A stretch of 64,000 nt of DNA from Batillaria attramentaria (lineage: Eukaryota > Mollusca > Gastropoda > Batillariidae), in assembly GCA_018292915.2 (NCBI GenBank), contig JACVVK020000055.1, positions 275,001 through 339,000 on the forward strand. The letters are read 5' to 3'. Below are positions 44,685 through 58,658 of this stretch, one piece after another; position 1 is the stretch's first letter; each line of letters begins with the position of its first letter. The translations under genes and the position numbers were made by a program. The notes under the pieces are model-generated. The model was not told the origin of the DNA, did not search any database, and worked only from the letters and a program-made list of their open reading frames with translations.

Positions 44685-47600
44685 ATGTCGCCGAAAAAAG
44701 TTTCAAGCTTCAAAACCAGCCTATTTCTGCATCCACTCGCTGTGCTGCTTCTGCTAGTGTCGATACTGGAATCAGCCAATGGGCATGGCCGTCTCATAGA
44801 GCCTCCAGGCCGATCAACAATGTGGAACTATGGCTTCAACACACCGAAAAACTACGACGACAACGGACTCAACTGCGGCGGGAAGGACGTAAGAATTTTT
44901 TTTTCTTTCTGTGTTTTCATTTTTTCCTCCTCCCCCCCCCCCTCTCTCTCTCTCTCTCGTTTTTGTTTTTTTTTTAAAATTCGTTTTAAGCGCTCTGTTT
45001 TTCCCATTTGTTGTTTGTTTGCTTCTTTTCTCTTTTGTGTTAGGAAATCTGTTGTTTATGTCTTTCGAAAGAAAAGAAACATGCACAACTAGTGCCGTAT
45101 AAATAGCAGATCTGCATTCAAGCTCGAGAACGGCAAACAGGAAAATCAGTCAAACTTATACCGATCTTTCACTGTATTTTTTCCTTACATGCTTTCAAAA
45201 GGATTCCCTCTCCTCCAGCTCAACTGTATAATTATCAGTTATTACAGTTCTTATTCATACACGGACCGGGGAGCTGGGGTGGCCGAATGGTAGAACGTTG
45301 GACTTCTAATGCTCGGGTCGTGAGTTCGTATCCCGGCTGGGGCCAAATATTTGTGCTGGCTTTTTCATCGTTGCCCCGTCTTTGATATCACCCGCATGTG
45401 GTGGAAAAGGACGTTAAACCCCCAAACACCCACCCCACCCATACACGGACCGTCCAAATACTGTGATTGAGACAAAACGGTCCCGCGCCCTAGCTTAACC
45501 GACGCTTAGAGACGCCTACCTTGATTGTTAGATTATAGTTTAATTACCAACCGAAGAATCTGTCAACGCGGAGATTTGTATCTTGTAAGTCGAGGATCAG
45601 TTCCGGTCGTTTACCTTTGTGGTTGATGCGCACGGTGTCATGTTTCCGTTGTCAGACTGCGGTGTCCCATTTCTGTTTAGGTGCCGAGAAGCATGATAAT
45701 AAAAAGTATACATCAGACACGGTACAGGCAAACGGTTTCCGTTTACTGAAGGGGCGTGATAGTGGATATTTGTCTGATGAGTTTAGACAGCATTTCTAAA
45801 AAAGTACAGTCATGTTTTTAAAGCCCTAGGTTTCTCCTGATTTGTGAATTAATGATACCAAAGACTTTCCTCGCTTCACCGCCAAGCGTTTCATGATGTA
45901 AATGTTATAGTAAAATTAGAAAATTAAAATAAATTAAATTCAATTAAATCTGAAAAAGTGAATGAAAAGTTTGGGAATTTTTTTTCTCCATGATTAAGGT
46001 TAAAAGTGGAGTTAGACAGAACATGCCACGACTTGGGTACGTGCTGATCTCAGTTTTCGGTACTTGATAAGAAAGTTTTGGTGTTGTAGGTGTGTTGTTG
46101 GCTATTCCGCAGATGCATGTTGGTTAACTTTGCTAAGGACAACAGTAATGTTTAACTGTATGTTACCTCATTGATATTTACTACACAATTAAAAAAAAAG
46201 TACTCAAACTGCAGTTCCGGGCTGTTAGGGATCGCCCTCACTCGAGTTGAGGCAATTCATCATAATAGTCACTGAGTGTCAACCCGAGTTTTACAAACAT
46301 AGACCTGTCTCCAGTCTGTGGGAAATCTCCGAGGCTGTGTGACGTCCGACATAGGTTAACAGTTTGCCTGCTTGGTCGTGTGTTTGTCGCAGTTATGGAA
46401 TGTTAGCAGGGTTTTGACTGGTTTGCTACGTTGTGGTGACAACACACCGGCTGAGCAGAAGACGCGATTCAGTCGCCTGGCAACTGAGGACTGTTTGTTT
46501 CCGTACTACATGAGTACGATGTCATGATAGGCGGGACTTATGTACCGGTTTGTGTAGCATCTTTGCAAACTGTCAAAATATTTCTATAAGGGAGAAATTG
46601 TCACTTGGAAAGCAAGGCAGCTTGGCAAGAGAACATTATGAACATTCTTCCCCTATCTGCATTGTGTAAGCCTCGCAGTCAACGAACGGACGATCCGTAT
46701 TACGTGAACAGGTTCGCGCCCCTTGACTCGACAAATCAAATTAGAGAAAAGAAATCACGTTAATTAGTGACTGTTGTCTTAGTTTTAGCGGGTCAAAACT
46801 TACAGGGACTAATTTACATTATTTCTGTTGCAGAATCAAATTGCTAATGGCGGAAAATGTGGCATTTGTGGCGACCCCTACCAGGGCCCTCGCGAGAACG
46901 AGGCTGGCGGGAAGTTCGCCACAGGCACCATCGCACGGAAGTACACCAAAGGGCAAACAATCGACGTGCGGGTTGAGGTGACAGCCAATCATCTGGGCTG
47001 GTTCGAGTTCAAACTGTGTCCCAACAACAATCCTCACAAGTGAGCATACCAGTATTATTGTCATTTTTGAACAGTCTTCTCTCTCTCTCTAAAAAAAAAA
47101 AAAAAAAAAAAGCGGGATAGTTCGATAAGATAACATAGCCTTAGATCGGAAGATCCTGGGTTCGGATCCCGACGGGATGAACATTTGTACTAACTCTTTT
47201 CCCAGTGCCCATCTTTTTTGAAATAACCTTCATTTTAGACATGTAAAGGTTAAGGTCCGACACATAAGTTTAAGCTCCGCTCAGAATCTTCTCGTCGCAA
47301 AAGCTCATCATGCGAACACTACACTGACAGACCTAGCAAAGACTGATACGATATTTGGTAGTCGTGAAACTTTGCAGAGCTGTCTGGTCGTCCGTACCTG
47401 ACGGTACTAATCAAACTAATCATTTGATTTGCATTCGGAAAACTAGCTTTCGCACCCCGTACGAATAACCCACGGTTTTGACTCTTCAGTTTGGCCCTGC
47501 ATACAAAAACTGATCAGGTAAGATTAACTGACGGTTCCTTAGCGGTTTTCGCTGCAGCAAACATAAGTATAATCAAAGAGCAGCACTCCCATTAAGCCAA

Positions 47601-48919
47601 ATTTAAATCCATGCACAACCCCAAACTTACTTGGTAGGAATTCAATGAAAGAAAAATTCCACCAAACCTTTCTTCCCTTTGATAGTCATTCCAAATTGTT
47701 TCTTCCCCAAAAGCATGCAGTTTGACCTGTTCATATGTTATTTTAGAGTGAAGCAAACGACAGCCGGCTTCCTTTCATCAAGGACGGGGGTGAGGTGGGG
47801 GGGGGTGTCCTACGATTATCATTGATCTTCTGCATAGATTAATTTTCAAATAAAATCATCTAATTCTGATACGTTTCCTGCACAAAGGGCTGCAACTCAG
47901 GAGTGTCTAGATCGTCACGTGCTGCAGCAGGCTGATGGGTCCGGCAGCAAGTTCACTATTGACGCCAGTACAGGCGTGTTCCACGTGAAACTCATGCTGC
48001 CTGAGGACGTCACCTGCACTCAGTGTGTGCTACAGTGGCGCTGGCACGTTGGTAAGAATCTCTTATAACAAAGGCCCCATGAACTGTTAACTAGAGACAG
48101 GAAACTCAGAGTGGCTATTCTGTGTTTTGAGGCTGGGTGGAGATAGCGACAGGTGTACAGCAGAACTGACAAAGAAGCTACTTGTATCGAGACAAATCAC
48201 ATACAAACCATGCCATTCCGATTCTCCGGTTCAAGGCAGATGCATATTTTCAACGCATGCTCACTATCCTTCCTTCTGGGTCCACACATGGGCCAAAAAC
48301 CGCGATCGGAAAAAATAACCGTTGCTGTATTAGTAGTAAAACTGATATAGACAGCTCAGAGACGCTTAAAATATCGGACGACTGGGATTGAGCCTGAGCG
48401 GCGGTCATTTGTCTTCAATTCCCTGTCTGTCTGTCTCTCCGGTCTCGTCATAACTATTTTACTCCCGGTCTCAGCTGCGCGTCTGGATGTAGTACGTGTA
48501 CTCATAATCTGTTTCTATGTGTAGCCAACAGTTACGGATACAACGATGACGGCAAGGGGTGCATGGGCTGCGGGCCACAGGAAGAGTTCTACGGCTGCGC
48601 TGACGTACAGATTGGCCAGGGCCCGGATTCGAACCCTCAACCCATTGACTCTCACCTGCCCGTTGTTGTACCTCAGCCGAACCCCAACGCTGCCGCTGGA
48701 TCCTACATCCCCAAGCCAGTGTACAACCCTCCAACTCCTTCCAACGTTGGGAACTTCATCCCTGTTGGCAACCAGGCGCCGGTCACGCCAAGTCCTGTCG
48801 TCGGTTCAGGTCCGTGCCGCGCCGTCAGCCCATTGTGGCGCGGCAGACGTCAGTATGACGCATGGTGTGACGTCAACTGCCGCATGGGAACCTGTCCTCC
48901 CGCACTCTGTGCTTGCTGA
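44685..48919 (+). CDS. Lytic polysaccharide monooxygenase, AA15-like, with C-terminal Cys cluster (4 exons, 322 aa)
   Basis: Exons: 44685-44888, 46834-47039, 47888-48051, 48525-48919. All are GT-AG, phases 0/2/1, 969 nt. A 33-residue signal peptide (hydrophobic PLAVLLLLVSI) ends ...SANG, so cleavage exposes His as residue 1 of HGRLIEPPGRSTMW. This is the N-terminal copper-binding His of LPMOs. The second histidine-brace His is in TANHLGWFEFKLCP, and the conserved CGICGDPYQG, LQWRWHV and CGPQEEFYGCADV blocks follow, with the axial aromatic residue expected in EEFYGC. These are AA15 signatures; characterised AA15 enzymes use copper and oxygen or peroxide to cleave chitin and/or cellulose. After a Pro/Asn-rich linker the C-terminus has six Cys in ~33 residues (WCDVNCRMGTCPP...CAC), possibly a substrate-binding module. 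It is probably secreted in digestion or matrix turnover. The ATG at 44685 is the only one that gives the signal peptide. Confidence 0.95.
44889..46833. other. Intron 1 of the LPMO gene
   Basis: A pyrimidine-rich run at 44925-44970 and one SINE (45269-45439) are the only recognisable contents; no additional exon is needed to preserve frame. Confidence 0.5.
45269..45439 (+). repeat. tRNA-headed SINE with 13-bp target duplication
   Basis: Full-length copy in intron 1 of the LPMO gene. It is flanked by CATACACGGACCG at 45256-45268 and 45440-45452, the longest target duplication of the family in this window. Confidence 0.92.
47085..47270 (+). repeat. Second, different tRNA-like SINE (probable)
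   Basis: After an A tract, the sequence has a B-box-like GGGTTCGGATCCC at about 47159-47171 followed by a non-tRNA body (CAGTGCCCATC). The head differs from the main SINE family, and no target duplication was found. It lies in intron 2 of the LPMO gene. Confidence 0.5.
47450..47650 (-). repeat. Dispersed repeat copy
   Basis: It shares AAATTTAAATCCATGCA, CTCCCATT..GCCAAATT and CCCCAAACTTACTTGGT with 56460-56630, and the reverse complement with 43588-43760. It lies in intron 2 of the LPMO gene. Confidence 0.6.
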
Positions 48920-50158
48920 ACTTGATTCGGATCAGATGTGATAAACTTGAGTTCACGAGTAAACCCATGAATGTCCACTTAGCCTATTCAGACAGTGTGA
49001 CGAATCGCCAGTCAGCAAACCATCCATACAAACAATAATACTGGCACGTCAACCCGATAATCGAAAGCTTGTAGAGGTGTGCGTCATGTCTTTTTTTTTT
49101 TTTTTTTTTTTTAGCGAGTCCAGAAAACGTTCCTTCCAGTAAGATACGAAAAAACAAATACCATTAAATTTAAGCATCTGTTAGTAACAAAAGAAAATCC
49201 CCCCACAATACAAAAAACAAAACCGCCACTTCATTAGCTTAATTCACGTGATAAATGTCACTACTAAACATTTCTAAGTGTAACCGTTGTCTATTTGTTG
49301 TTGTATGTAATTGTTGTATGCAGTTGCTGTTGTATATATATGCAGTTTTCTTTAAGTATATCCGTTTGTTTGTCACGCTTGTTTTATGTTGTCAATGTCT
49401 GTACTCGTGTACCCCTATTGGGGTCAAGACTAAACTTGACCTGTCAGCAGGAAGGAAATCCAGTTTTAGCTCATGCCCAGGCCGGCGTTGTATGCTGCCT
49501 ATACTACATCACCAGTGTTGCTTTAGCGTCATATAAAACAACAGTAAAACAACCCAGTAAATGGACAAAGTACTAAACTGACTGGACAGTAGACTTCGTC
49601 GAAACACAGCTCAGTATTTATTTGTCTTTTTCATCTAAACAAACAATAATCCTGTCCGATGTACCACCATTGTCATTGATTTCGGCCACTACCATTGTCA
49701 ATCTTTCACAACTCTAACAGCTTCCACGAAAACATGCTCGATGTAGACTGAGCTCTCAGGCTTCCGACGCGTATAAAAATATAGTATCCCTTCCTGTTTA
49801 AGTGAATTGTTTATTAATTATCAATTAAATGGTCTTGTTCCGTCAGTGGTCGTTACAACTTATCCCTTCGTGTTCTCTGACTCTGTATATCTTGCTGTTA
49901 ATGAAGGAGCTCGTTTTTCATAGACTGAAGTTGAGTCTGGTGCATTGTACATGATAAATTTCAACTACTGTGTCCGCTGTCCATGTTTTGAGATTGAACC
50001 GTGTCTCCTGTTTCATCTTCCATGGTCACCATCTTCCACTGGTAGCTTCGACCCAGTTTGACTCACTGTGCTGCGTCGACTTTCGTTTGTTTTCAAAGAA
50101 ACGGGACGGGGAGGGGGTGGGTGGAGGGCTATGGTTGAGGGGAAGTGCTTGGGGCGGT

Positions 50159-50189
<31 letters not shown>

Positions 50190-50753
50190 GGGGGCTGTCT
50201 ACGGGTTTTCACCCTGTAAATAACACATATCTTTCAACATTTATTTCATGTTTCGCTGAAATTCCGTCACTAGTTATGTTCATTCGTTTTCATTAGCACG
50301 TCTGGATTTGCCTCTGTAAACAGTGCAAACCCCTTCCATACTCTCTTGAGGACCGAGGCTTCTTAGAACTTGTATCGTCATGACCAGATTTCCTGCCTGT
50401 GATGTTTATAGATTGTACCAGTGAAGCGGCTTCCTGGTGAAAAAACAAATGCTGAATTCCATTGGAAGGGGATGTCTGCTCTTCTCTGAATCAACGATGA
50501 AAACCGAAATTTCAATACTGTATATATTTCTCTCTTTTTTTAAATTTTAAGATTTCTCTTATTTTCAATTTTTCGTAATTTCATATTATTTCGTCAGTAA
50601 CGGCTTCTGTAACGAACGCGTGTTAGAAATCGAGTCAGTGTTCTTATCGGCATGTATTTCAGAACTGTGAATTCTGTCTTGCTCTTACTCTCAGGATCAC
50701 TGAAGTGTTGAATTAAAATACAGTATCCACTTTTTCACGGTCGAGTCCGCCGC

Positions 50754-50809
<56 letters not shown>

Positions 50810-51895
50810 CGGTGTACAGTTCCAGTTCAGCACTCACACTTGTTTTCAACACAAAAAAAAAAACAAAAAAAATCGATCCGGCGGTAAACTGATTTTATCC
50901 GACGAATTCAAAACTCAGTTATCAGTCTTACATTATTTGATATATCGTCACTGATTCTCTGATCATATTAACAGTTTCGTCTGTTATCACAGAAATTGGC
51001 TTGGCGGCTCTTGCACACCACCAGACGGACTTTCCTGCAGTACCTACTTTTGATTAAGAGCCTGTTTAAAGTCTGAAAGACGCAAGTTGGACGGTATACA
51101 TACATACATACATACATACATACATACACTTGCTGTGTCAGTCGATACTAGACTATGTCAAAATCATGTATGAAAGATCCACACTCCATCTTTATTTCTA
51201 ACTGCATCAAGAAAAACTACCTTTCAGTTTCCCTCTAAGCACACATAGCCTGGCCTGGCCCACACTGATAACCTCAGTGACGCGTCCCGATGAAACAGCC
51301 TGGACTCAGTCGTAATCCGGACTGAGGAGTAAGTGACAATTAAGTTTAGAAGGCTTCTTTTGAAGAAAAACCTACTTCACAAATCACTATGCAGCCAGAT
51401 CGATCTGTCTTCCATTCATCCGGGACAGGATGACTGATAGAGGGTGCAGTTCTGTACGCGGAGCAGACACCCCCGTCTCCACTTGACTGTGGCCCAAATT
51501 TGATCAGTTTCCCAGACCTTCACCTCATTTCCTCCAACCAATTCCCCTCAAGTGCTCCCGCCGCTGGGATTATAAGTATGGTGTCCCAACACAGTCAAAA
51601 TACTTCAGTCAGAAACTACGATTTACTTCACCACTAATGACAACGTTGCCCGTGCTTCAAGAATAGAGAGCATTATCTGTTTTGAGTTCGCGTATAGCCT
51701 TGATATTGTCTGTTCAATGGTTGTTTGTTGTTGTTGTTGTTGCTGTTGTTTTCGTTTTGGTCATGTGACTTTTGAAGCCGGCCACGGACTCGGACTGAAT
51801 AGTGATATACGGTTGTCATACAGTGCCACCTGCCAGCGAACCGCCGGAATGCGAGGCTTAGAGACACTTAGATCGCAACCAAGGTAGATAATTTT

Positions 51896-51960
<65 letters not shown>

Positions 51961-52854
51961 CCGGGCCGATGCACCCACTATAACTGTCCGCACACTGACG
52001 TCACTGTGGTGCCGACTGTCTCGAAGCCGGTGCGGCATCAGTCAGTGATACAACGTACAACCAACTCCTCTTATGCAATGGACTGGCTAGAGACGTATTG
52101 GTACTCTCTGAAACAATTGCTCTCTGTGCAAAAAACAGGCGAAAGGAGAACGGAGAAAAAGTACAACCAAAATCTAGCAACACCACCTCTACCACACTCC
52201 CATCTCCGTGTTCCATACCATATTTTGACCGTGTATGTTTACCATACAAACACGAGAGCGTCTCGTGCTGGCATCTGCGGGTCGCCTGCGATGCCGACTC
52301 GCTTGGCACACGTATAATCTGATCGCTCATGCACGGTCCTTGGTCAAAGACTCGGCGTGGCTGAAGCATCTCCCTTCACTCGCAAAGTCCTTGGCAGTCT
52401 GACAGAACGTCGATAAAAGTTATGGTGCTCATCATAAGGGAATCGGACTTTTGTTTCTAGTCCACAGGTGCTACCGTACGGACATTTCCAAGTTCGGGAC
52501 CTGTTCCGTGTTTTCTTGCTGCTCCTCTCAGACTGTTTATGTTACCGAAATTGATGCCAGACGCGAGTTCGTACTGCGATACTCGACACACTGACAGTGT
52601 ACTGTCTGTGCCCCCCCAGCTGAGCGAAATAAATTTCTTTTCAGTGAAGATGTAAAGCGATGGTGTGCTTTGTTTCTAGAAATCAAACTCTGTGAACGCT
52701 AGCAAACGGCGCGCGGAAATTTTGGACTCTTGTGTATATGATGATGCTTTGTGCAGCTGTTCATTCACAGGTTTGTGGGAGAGCGTGAGAAGAGGGTAGT
52801 GGAGTAGCACACACTGAAGCGTGTGTGTTGTTGCGGCAGCTTGGAGCTATTACG
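48920..52854. other. Intergenic region between LPMO and the FN3/Ig gene
   Basis: It contains a T tract at 49091-49112, a G-rich block at 50155-50194, (GT)n at 50756-50808, (CATA)n at 51096-51127 and (CA)n at 51899-51958. Nothing with domain support was found on either strand. The promoter of the downstream gene is presumably near the right end, but no motif stands out. Confidence 0.5.
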
Positions 52855-53040
52855 ATGGTGCTGATAAGGGAAGGGAGTACAGTCAGGTTCATTCTGCTGT
52901 CTCTCCCGCTTTGTCTGCTGTTGTTGGTTTCCTATACAGGTATGGTGCTTTTCAGTTTCACTCACGGTCACAATGAATACCTATCGAGACAAAGATCTCT
53001 CTCTCTCTCTCTCTCACTCTCTCTCTCTCCGAGTCTCACG

Positions 53041-53116
<76 letters not shown>

Positions 53117-53994
53117 ACTGACACACACACACGTGTACACCCGGCTGTTATCCAGTCTTTGGAAGAGGATCTAGATCAGTAGATGTAAAAAGCCAGCCAG
53201 CCCAGGTAAGTATTTCGATGGTCTTGTCTAACTGACCATAAAACCGGCCTTCATCAGTCTCACGGCTTACGCCGCCCCGCCCTACCCCCCCCCCCCCTCC
53301 ATTTGCTTCTTTTAATCCCATTCTTATTATTTGGAATGTATATATTTGGATTGTCATTTATGAATATGTTTGTCGCTTGTGTGGGACAGAGAAGCAATCA
53401 GTTTCCCTTTCGGGATTAATAAAGTATTCCGTATTTTGTAAATGCCCTCAGTTTTCGCCGGATACGAAAATCTGCGACGTCTGTCAGTTTTTATTGCCGA
53501 CACCATGACTGCACTCAGTCGCCGGTGCACTACCTGTTTTCTTTTTCTGATCCCACCCGGCCCTCTGATTGACCTACTACATGTACTTCTCTTCCCTTCC
53601 CTCCTCCCGCCGGCTCCTCTTTCCCTCCCAACCGGCTTTTCATCCCATTCCCCACCCCTACTGGTTCAGGGTTTCACCTGTCTGGTCGGACTTTCCCAGC
53701 CCTGGTCACACCTTTTTGCCTCATGAAGTCATCTCACTCAGTCACGGACCTATCCCTTCAAGCCTTCCCATTTCATGTGTCTATTGATTCTCTGCTTTCG
53801 GGCTCTTTCCCGGCCGTCCCGTCAATTTGAAGCACGTGGTATTGTGTTCGGGTCAGTGTTTCTTTACCTGTCAGTGTGACACTCACTCACCTCTGTTATT
53901 GTCACGGACAAAAACACGCTCGGCTTTAGTACTGATGAGTGTCCAGCCGGCAACTGATATTTAGAGGAGGCTGAAAGTGAGATATTCAACTGCA

Positions 53995-54049
<55 letters not shown>

Positions 54050-55636
54050 ACTGACTTAAGTGAGACTGACTAAGAGAGAGAGAGAGAGATAATGATCATG
54101 AGGTATTGAATGAAGCATTTATCTGCATAATCAGTGTATGCTTGGAACAGGATCAGTTTTGGTTGCTGCACATTTCTATCCGACTACCGTGTAGTTAGCC
54201 CAGGTAAGCCGTCGGACTCAGACTGACTGACTTCAGTGAAGCAAAGATCTTGGAAACATAAATCTGATCCCAAGGTCTTTGCTTGCCAGTGAAGGTCGGC
54301 CGTAAAGACTGACGGTGGAATTCGGGTGTAAGCTTACAAGGCTGGATGATACAGCACTATGATAGTAATGATAATTAATATAATTATTTTAACGTAAATG
54401 AGCTTCTTCAAAAAGCATTGCACTCACTTTCAGACGCAGGAAAGTTGCCACCTGCTCCAAGAAAGCTGCGTGTTAGAGTGATCTCCCCTCACACAGTCAA
54501 ACTGAAATGGCGGGACCCGGGACGCCACAAGGGAAGAAGCACGCGCTTCTACTCAGTCCGCTACAGCAGAAAGGGGGACGAAAGCAACAGCAAATTCCTC
54601 CAGACGCAGGAGACGAGATCGCGAGTGACCAAGCTACACCCCAATACTACCTATGTATTCGCCGTAAAATCGGTGGCAGGGAAACGGGGAAGTCCTTGGA
54701 GTAAGGCCGTTGATGCTACGACAGGAGTTGTAGGTGAGTTTCGGTTTTTGTTTGTTTGTTTTGTTTTGTTTCTTCTTCTTTGTTATTCTTCTTCATTAGT
54801 TCTTCTTCATTAACCAGCATAGTAGTATAATGGTTGCATTCCGAAGCAGGTCAGTTCAAGTTTGTCTGTCAGTGGTGAGTCCCGCCGGATAGCCCGGCCT
54901 AGTCTCCGAATCTCAGTCTCCAACAATGCAAGAGGAATGGACAGGAGCCTCGCTGGGTGTTATATCGGGGGAACCTTGTCTTCCCCCCCCCCCCCCCCCA
55001 AAAAAAAGCCATGCCAGCCGGTTATTCTCTTTCATCGTCATTTTGGTAACTTCTGCATGCCACTAGCAAATCAGTTCAGTTTTATCCTGAAGCGTCGGTT
55101 ACTATTTCTGTAAATGCAAAGGTCATCCCAATTAATACGTTTGGAGATGAGCAAGAAGGGCCTCCAAGTCTGTTTCTTTTTCCATTAAAGGTTTTTTTTT
55201 TTTTTCGTATTCTTTTTAGAGGTATTTGACTTCTTGTTTCAGAAAACAGCATCGTCACGAAACTTCGGGCAACGCCTTTGTCGTCAGACTCAATTCGTCT
55301 GTCGTGGAAGATTCCCAAAGTGACGAATGAAACTGTGGCGTATGCCATTCTGTGGTCCGAAGTGGACCTGGACAAATCAAAGGAACGAACGTCAGTTGTG
55401 GCCAATGGCAGCACTTCGTTTGTCTTCGAGAATCTTCGGCCTCATCGAGTATACAGTTTCCGGGTGCGAACTATGCTGAGTGAGGGCCCTGGAGGGAGCA
55501 CAGAGAAAGTTCGTTCGCGCCCTTTTACAGACAAACCCGGCAAAGCCCCTCGGAACGTGTCTCTGCAATACTCAAACAGTTCAGTAAGTATCTCCCCCCC
55601 CCCCTCTCTCTGACTCAGTCTGTCTGTCTGTCTCAG

Positions 55637-55703
<67 letters not shown>

Positions 55704-57135
55704 GAAAGCAGACATATACAAACAGTATCTTCTGGCAGTATATAAGAAGCACATAGAGAACCTTCCGTTGTCTGTTTAAATAATTCAGGATGAACATGCG
55801 GCGGTGGCTCCCATCTTAACACATTTCATACCGCGCACAAGAATCCCACGTGTTTGAATCTTTTTCGGTTTTGGCCCTGTTAGGTGTTTGCCAAAAAACA
55901 GGCAAGATTTACGGTTCCTTAACGACTGTTTTTTGGCTTTTGCTTTTTTTTTCTTTTTTTTTGCTGCCACAACTCTTTGCCGGCTCCAGTGGTGTTCCTC
56001 CCTGGTAATGGGTGGAAATCACGGAGCCCGGGGCTCGGAAGTTGGGGCAAATTTTATTATGCATGATGATGGAGATGGAAATGATGGTAAGATGATGCTA
56101 TGTGGTTTGGGACTTCGGGACAGGGCCGCATTCCACGCTTCCTGTCATAAATATCCCGGCATTAACCAGGCCCGGGAACTACGGCACCTGCGGTGCCGGC
56201 CGTGTAATCATCCACACCATAGGACGTGTCATACCAAGGGAAGCACCCCCAAAGTCGCACCCATGAAGTGGGTGAAGCTCGGCTGTGTGGCAACAGCCTC
56301 CTCAATGGGCCCATAGCACACCCGCTGTGGGTAGGAGCCGACCTGGGTAGGAGCCGACGTAGGTAGGAAAAATCCCGCTTGCCTCGGCTGGGACTCTAAC
56401 CCGGGTCTCCCGGTCCATAGTCCGAAGTGCTAACCACTACACTACGGGGGCCGGGGCCGTAAAGACTGTTATTGCAGCAAACACGAGTTTAAGCAAGGTG
56501 CAACACTCCCACTGAGCCAAATTTAAATCCATGCAGACATAATGCATGCATGAATTCATTTAATTTTATTTTATTTTTTGTGTGTGTGTGAGGCCACATG
56601 TGGACAACCCCAAACTTACTTGGTGGGAATTGAGTTAATCTGTCAAATTTGCAGAGTGACGTACTCTTTCTTTTGGTTTTGGTTCTCACCTCATTCATTC
56701 ATTGTTATATCGTAATGACTTAAAATCTCGAAACTTCCACGCATATGACAGCAGTTCCACTTAACTTTGAGAGTATGGCACCAAGATTTGTTTGTGCACT
56801 GCACTATTTGACTCCAAACTGATCTCCTAGTACAGCCGTGTTCGGCCGTTTTGCAGCAGCGCCTAGAGTTTCAAAAAAATACTCTTTTATTTGACGTTCT
56901 TGTTCTCTCTGTATCTCTCCGGCAGTATGTGCTCGTCACATGGAGGCCACCTCCCATAAGGCAGCGTAACGGCCCGTTGCTAGGCTACAAGATCCAGTAC
57001 AAGCGGAAGGGCAGTCGCCGTGGTGACCTTTGTACCGTCATCACAAAACCTGACGACAAGCAGTACGTCCTCACAGGTCTGTCCACGGGCCGATCAGCCT
57101 TCTCTCTCTCTCTCTCTCTCTCAGTCTCTCTCTCT

Positions 57136-57191
<56 letters not shown>

Positions 57192-57193
57192 TC

Positions 57194-57249
<56 letters not shown>

Positions 57250-57260
57250 TGTGTGTGTGT

Positions 57261-57300
<40 letters not shown>

Positions 57301-57429
57301 TAACAGGATTAGGGAAGGCATATATTGAGAGAAAGCTGATGAGGCTGTCGACATTATGACTGATGGATCGAAATTGAATCTCAGTCGATGGCGCCTTTCT
57401 AATCCCGGGGTTCCATATTCACATTTTAC

Positions 57430-57487
<58 letters not shown>

Positions 57488-58586
57488 CGCGCGCGCGTTT
57501 ACTTGCGTGCGTATGTCTGTGCCTGGTCTGTGAGTGTGTGTTGTGATGACTATGCTGATAATTCACTGTGCTGACAGACATAGCTGACGGTGAGACGTAC
57601 AAAGTGCGAATAGCGGCGACAACAGTGAACGGTACAGGACCCTACTGCAAGTGGGAGGCGGTGGATATTCCTCTCAACAACAACTCGGACACAGGTATAC
57701 AAGACTCGCGTAACCGCGGATGCATGATAGAGTAGAAAGCTTTTGTTCACAGATACAGGGGAAGTAAGCTTGTAAACTGCATCAGAACTGTTCAGGCAAA
57801 GACTGCGTACTGCACGGTCAGCATGTTGCCGTACTCGGCTGGTTGCTGGCGGGCAGGTTTTTTTTTTGTTTTTTTTTTTCGCACACGCAGCCTGCGGCGT
57901 TGCAAGGTTTGAGCAGTGGTTGGTCAGTTGGCTGTACCGGCTGCCTGCGGCTAGCTGGCTGCCAGGAAAAATAGGTTGGCTTTCTATTGCCGCGCCGGCA
58001 CCGGCAAGGGGGATATGCCAGCTGGCCGCCAGCGACTTAATTCCAGCGATTCCAGCCCTGCAAGTGCCGATCCTGGCAACGTGTAGCAGCGGCCCTTAGG
58101 TACAATGCAGAAGCGACCTCCCCGCACATCGCGGCTGAATTGGACTGATATTTTGGTTTCGTTCCTGTACTGTGTGGTGGAGAAATACAGATACGGTGAC
58201 ACCGGCGTGATATAAAACGCCTTAAATTGCTCTGCCCGCCTCCAAGAAGAACAACACAATCTCCGACAATCACCACGTCGTTACTATACTCAGAGACATA
58301 CATATGGTTGGCGAATTTTGACAAAATATCAGGGTTTTTTTCTGCAGAAAAATGGACAATCCTATTTTTCTTCAGGGAAAAACTCAGGAGATTTTTTTTT
58401 TTTTTTTTTTGGTGGAAAATTTAACAGCCCTGGTTTTTCTGCCTAAAACAGCAATTAAAAACTGCTTTTCAGCACCATAAAAAGAAAAAAAAAGGAACAA
58501 TCCTATTTTCCTGCAGAAAAAATGGAAATAGCAGGGTTTTTGGCTCCCTTGTGTAACAATGGGAGTCTATGTATTAACCCTCCGTC

Positions 58587-58658
<72 letters not shown>

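Noticed and set aside
57121..57354. Long Cys-Val or Thr-His dipeptide frames
   Set aside because: Translations of (GT)n/(CA)n microsatellites. The same applies to many similar frames throughout the window.
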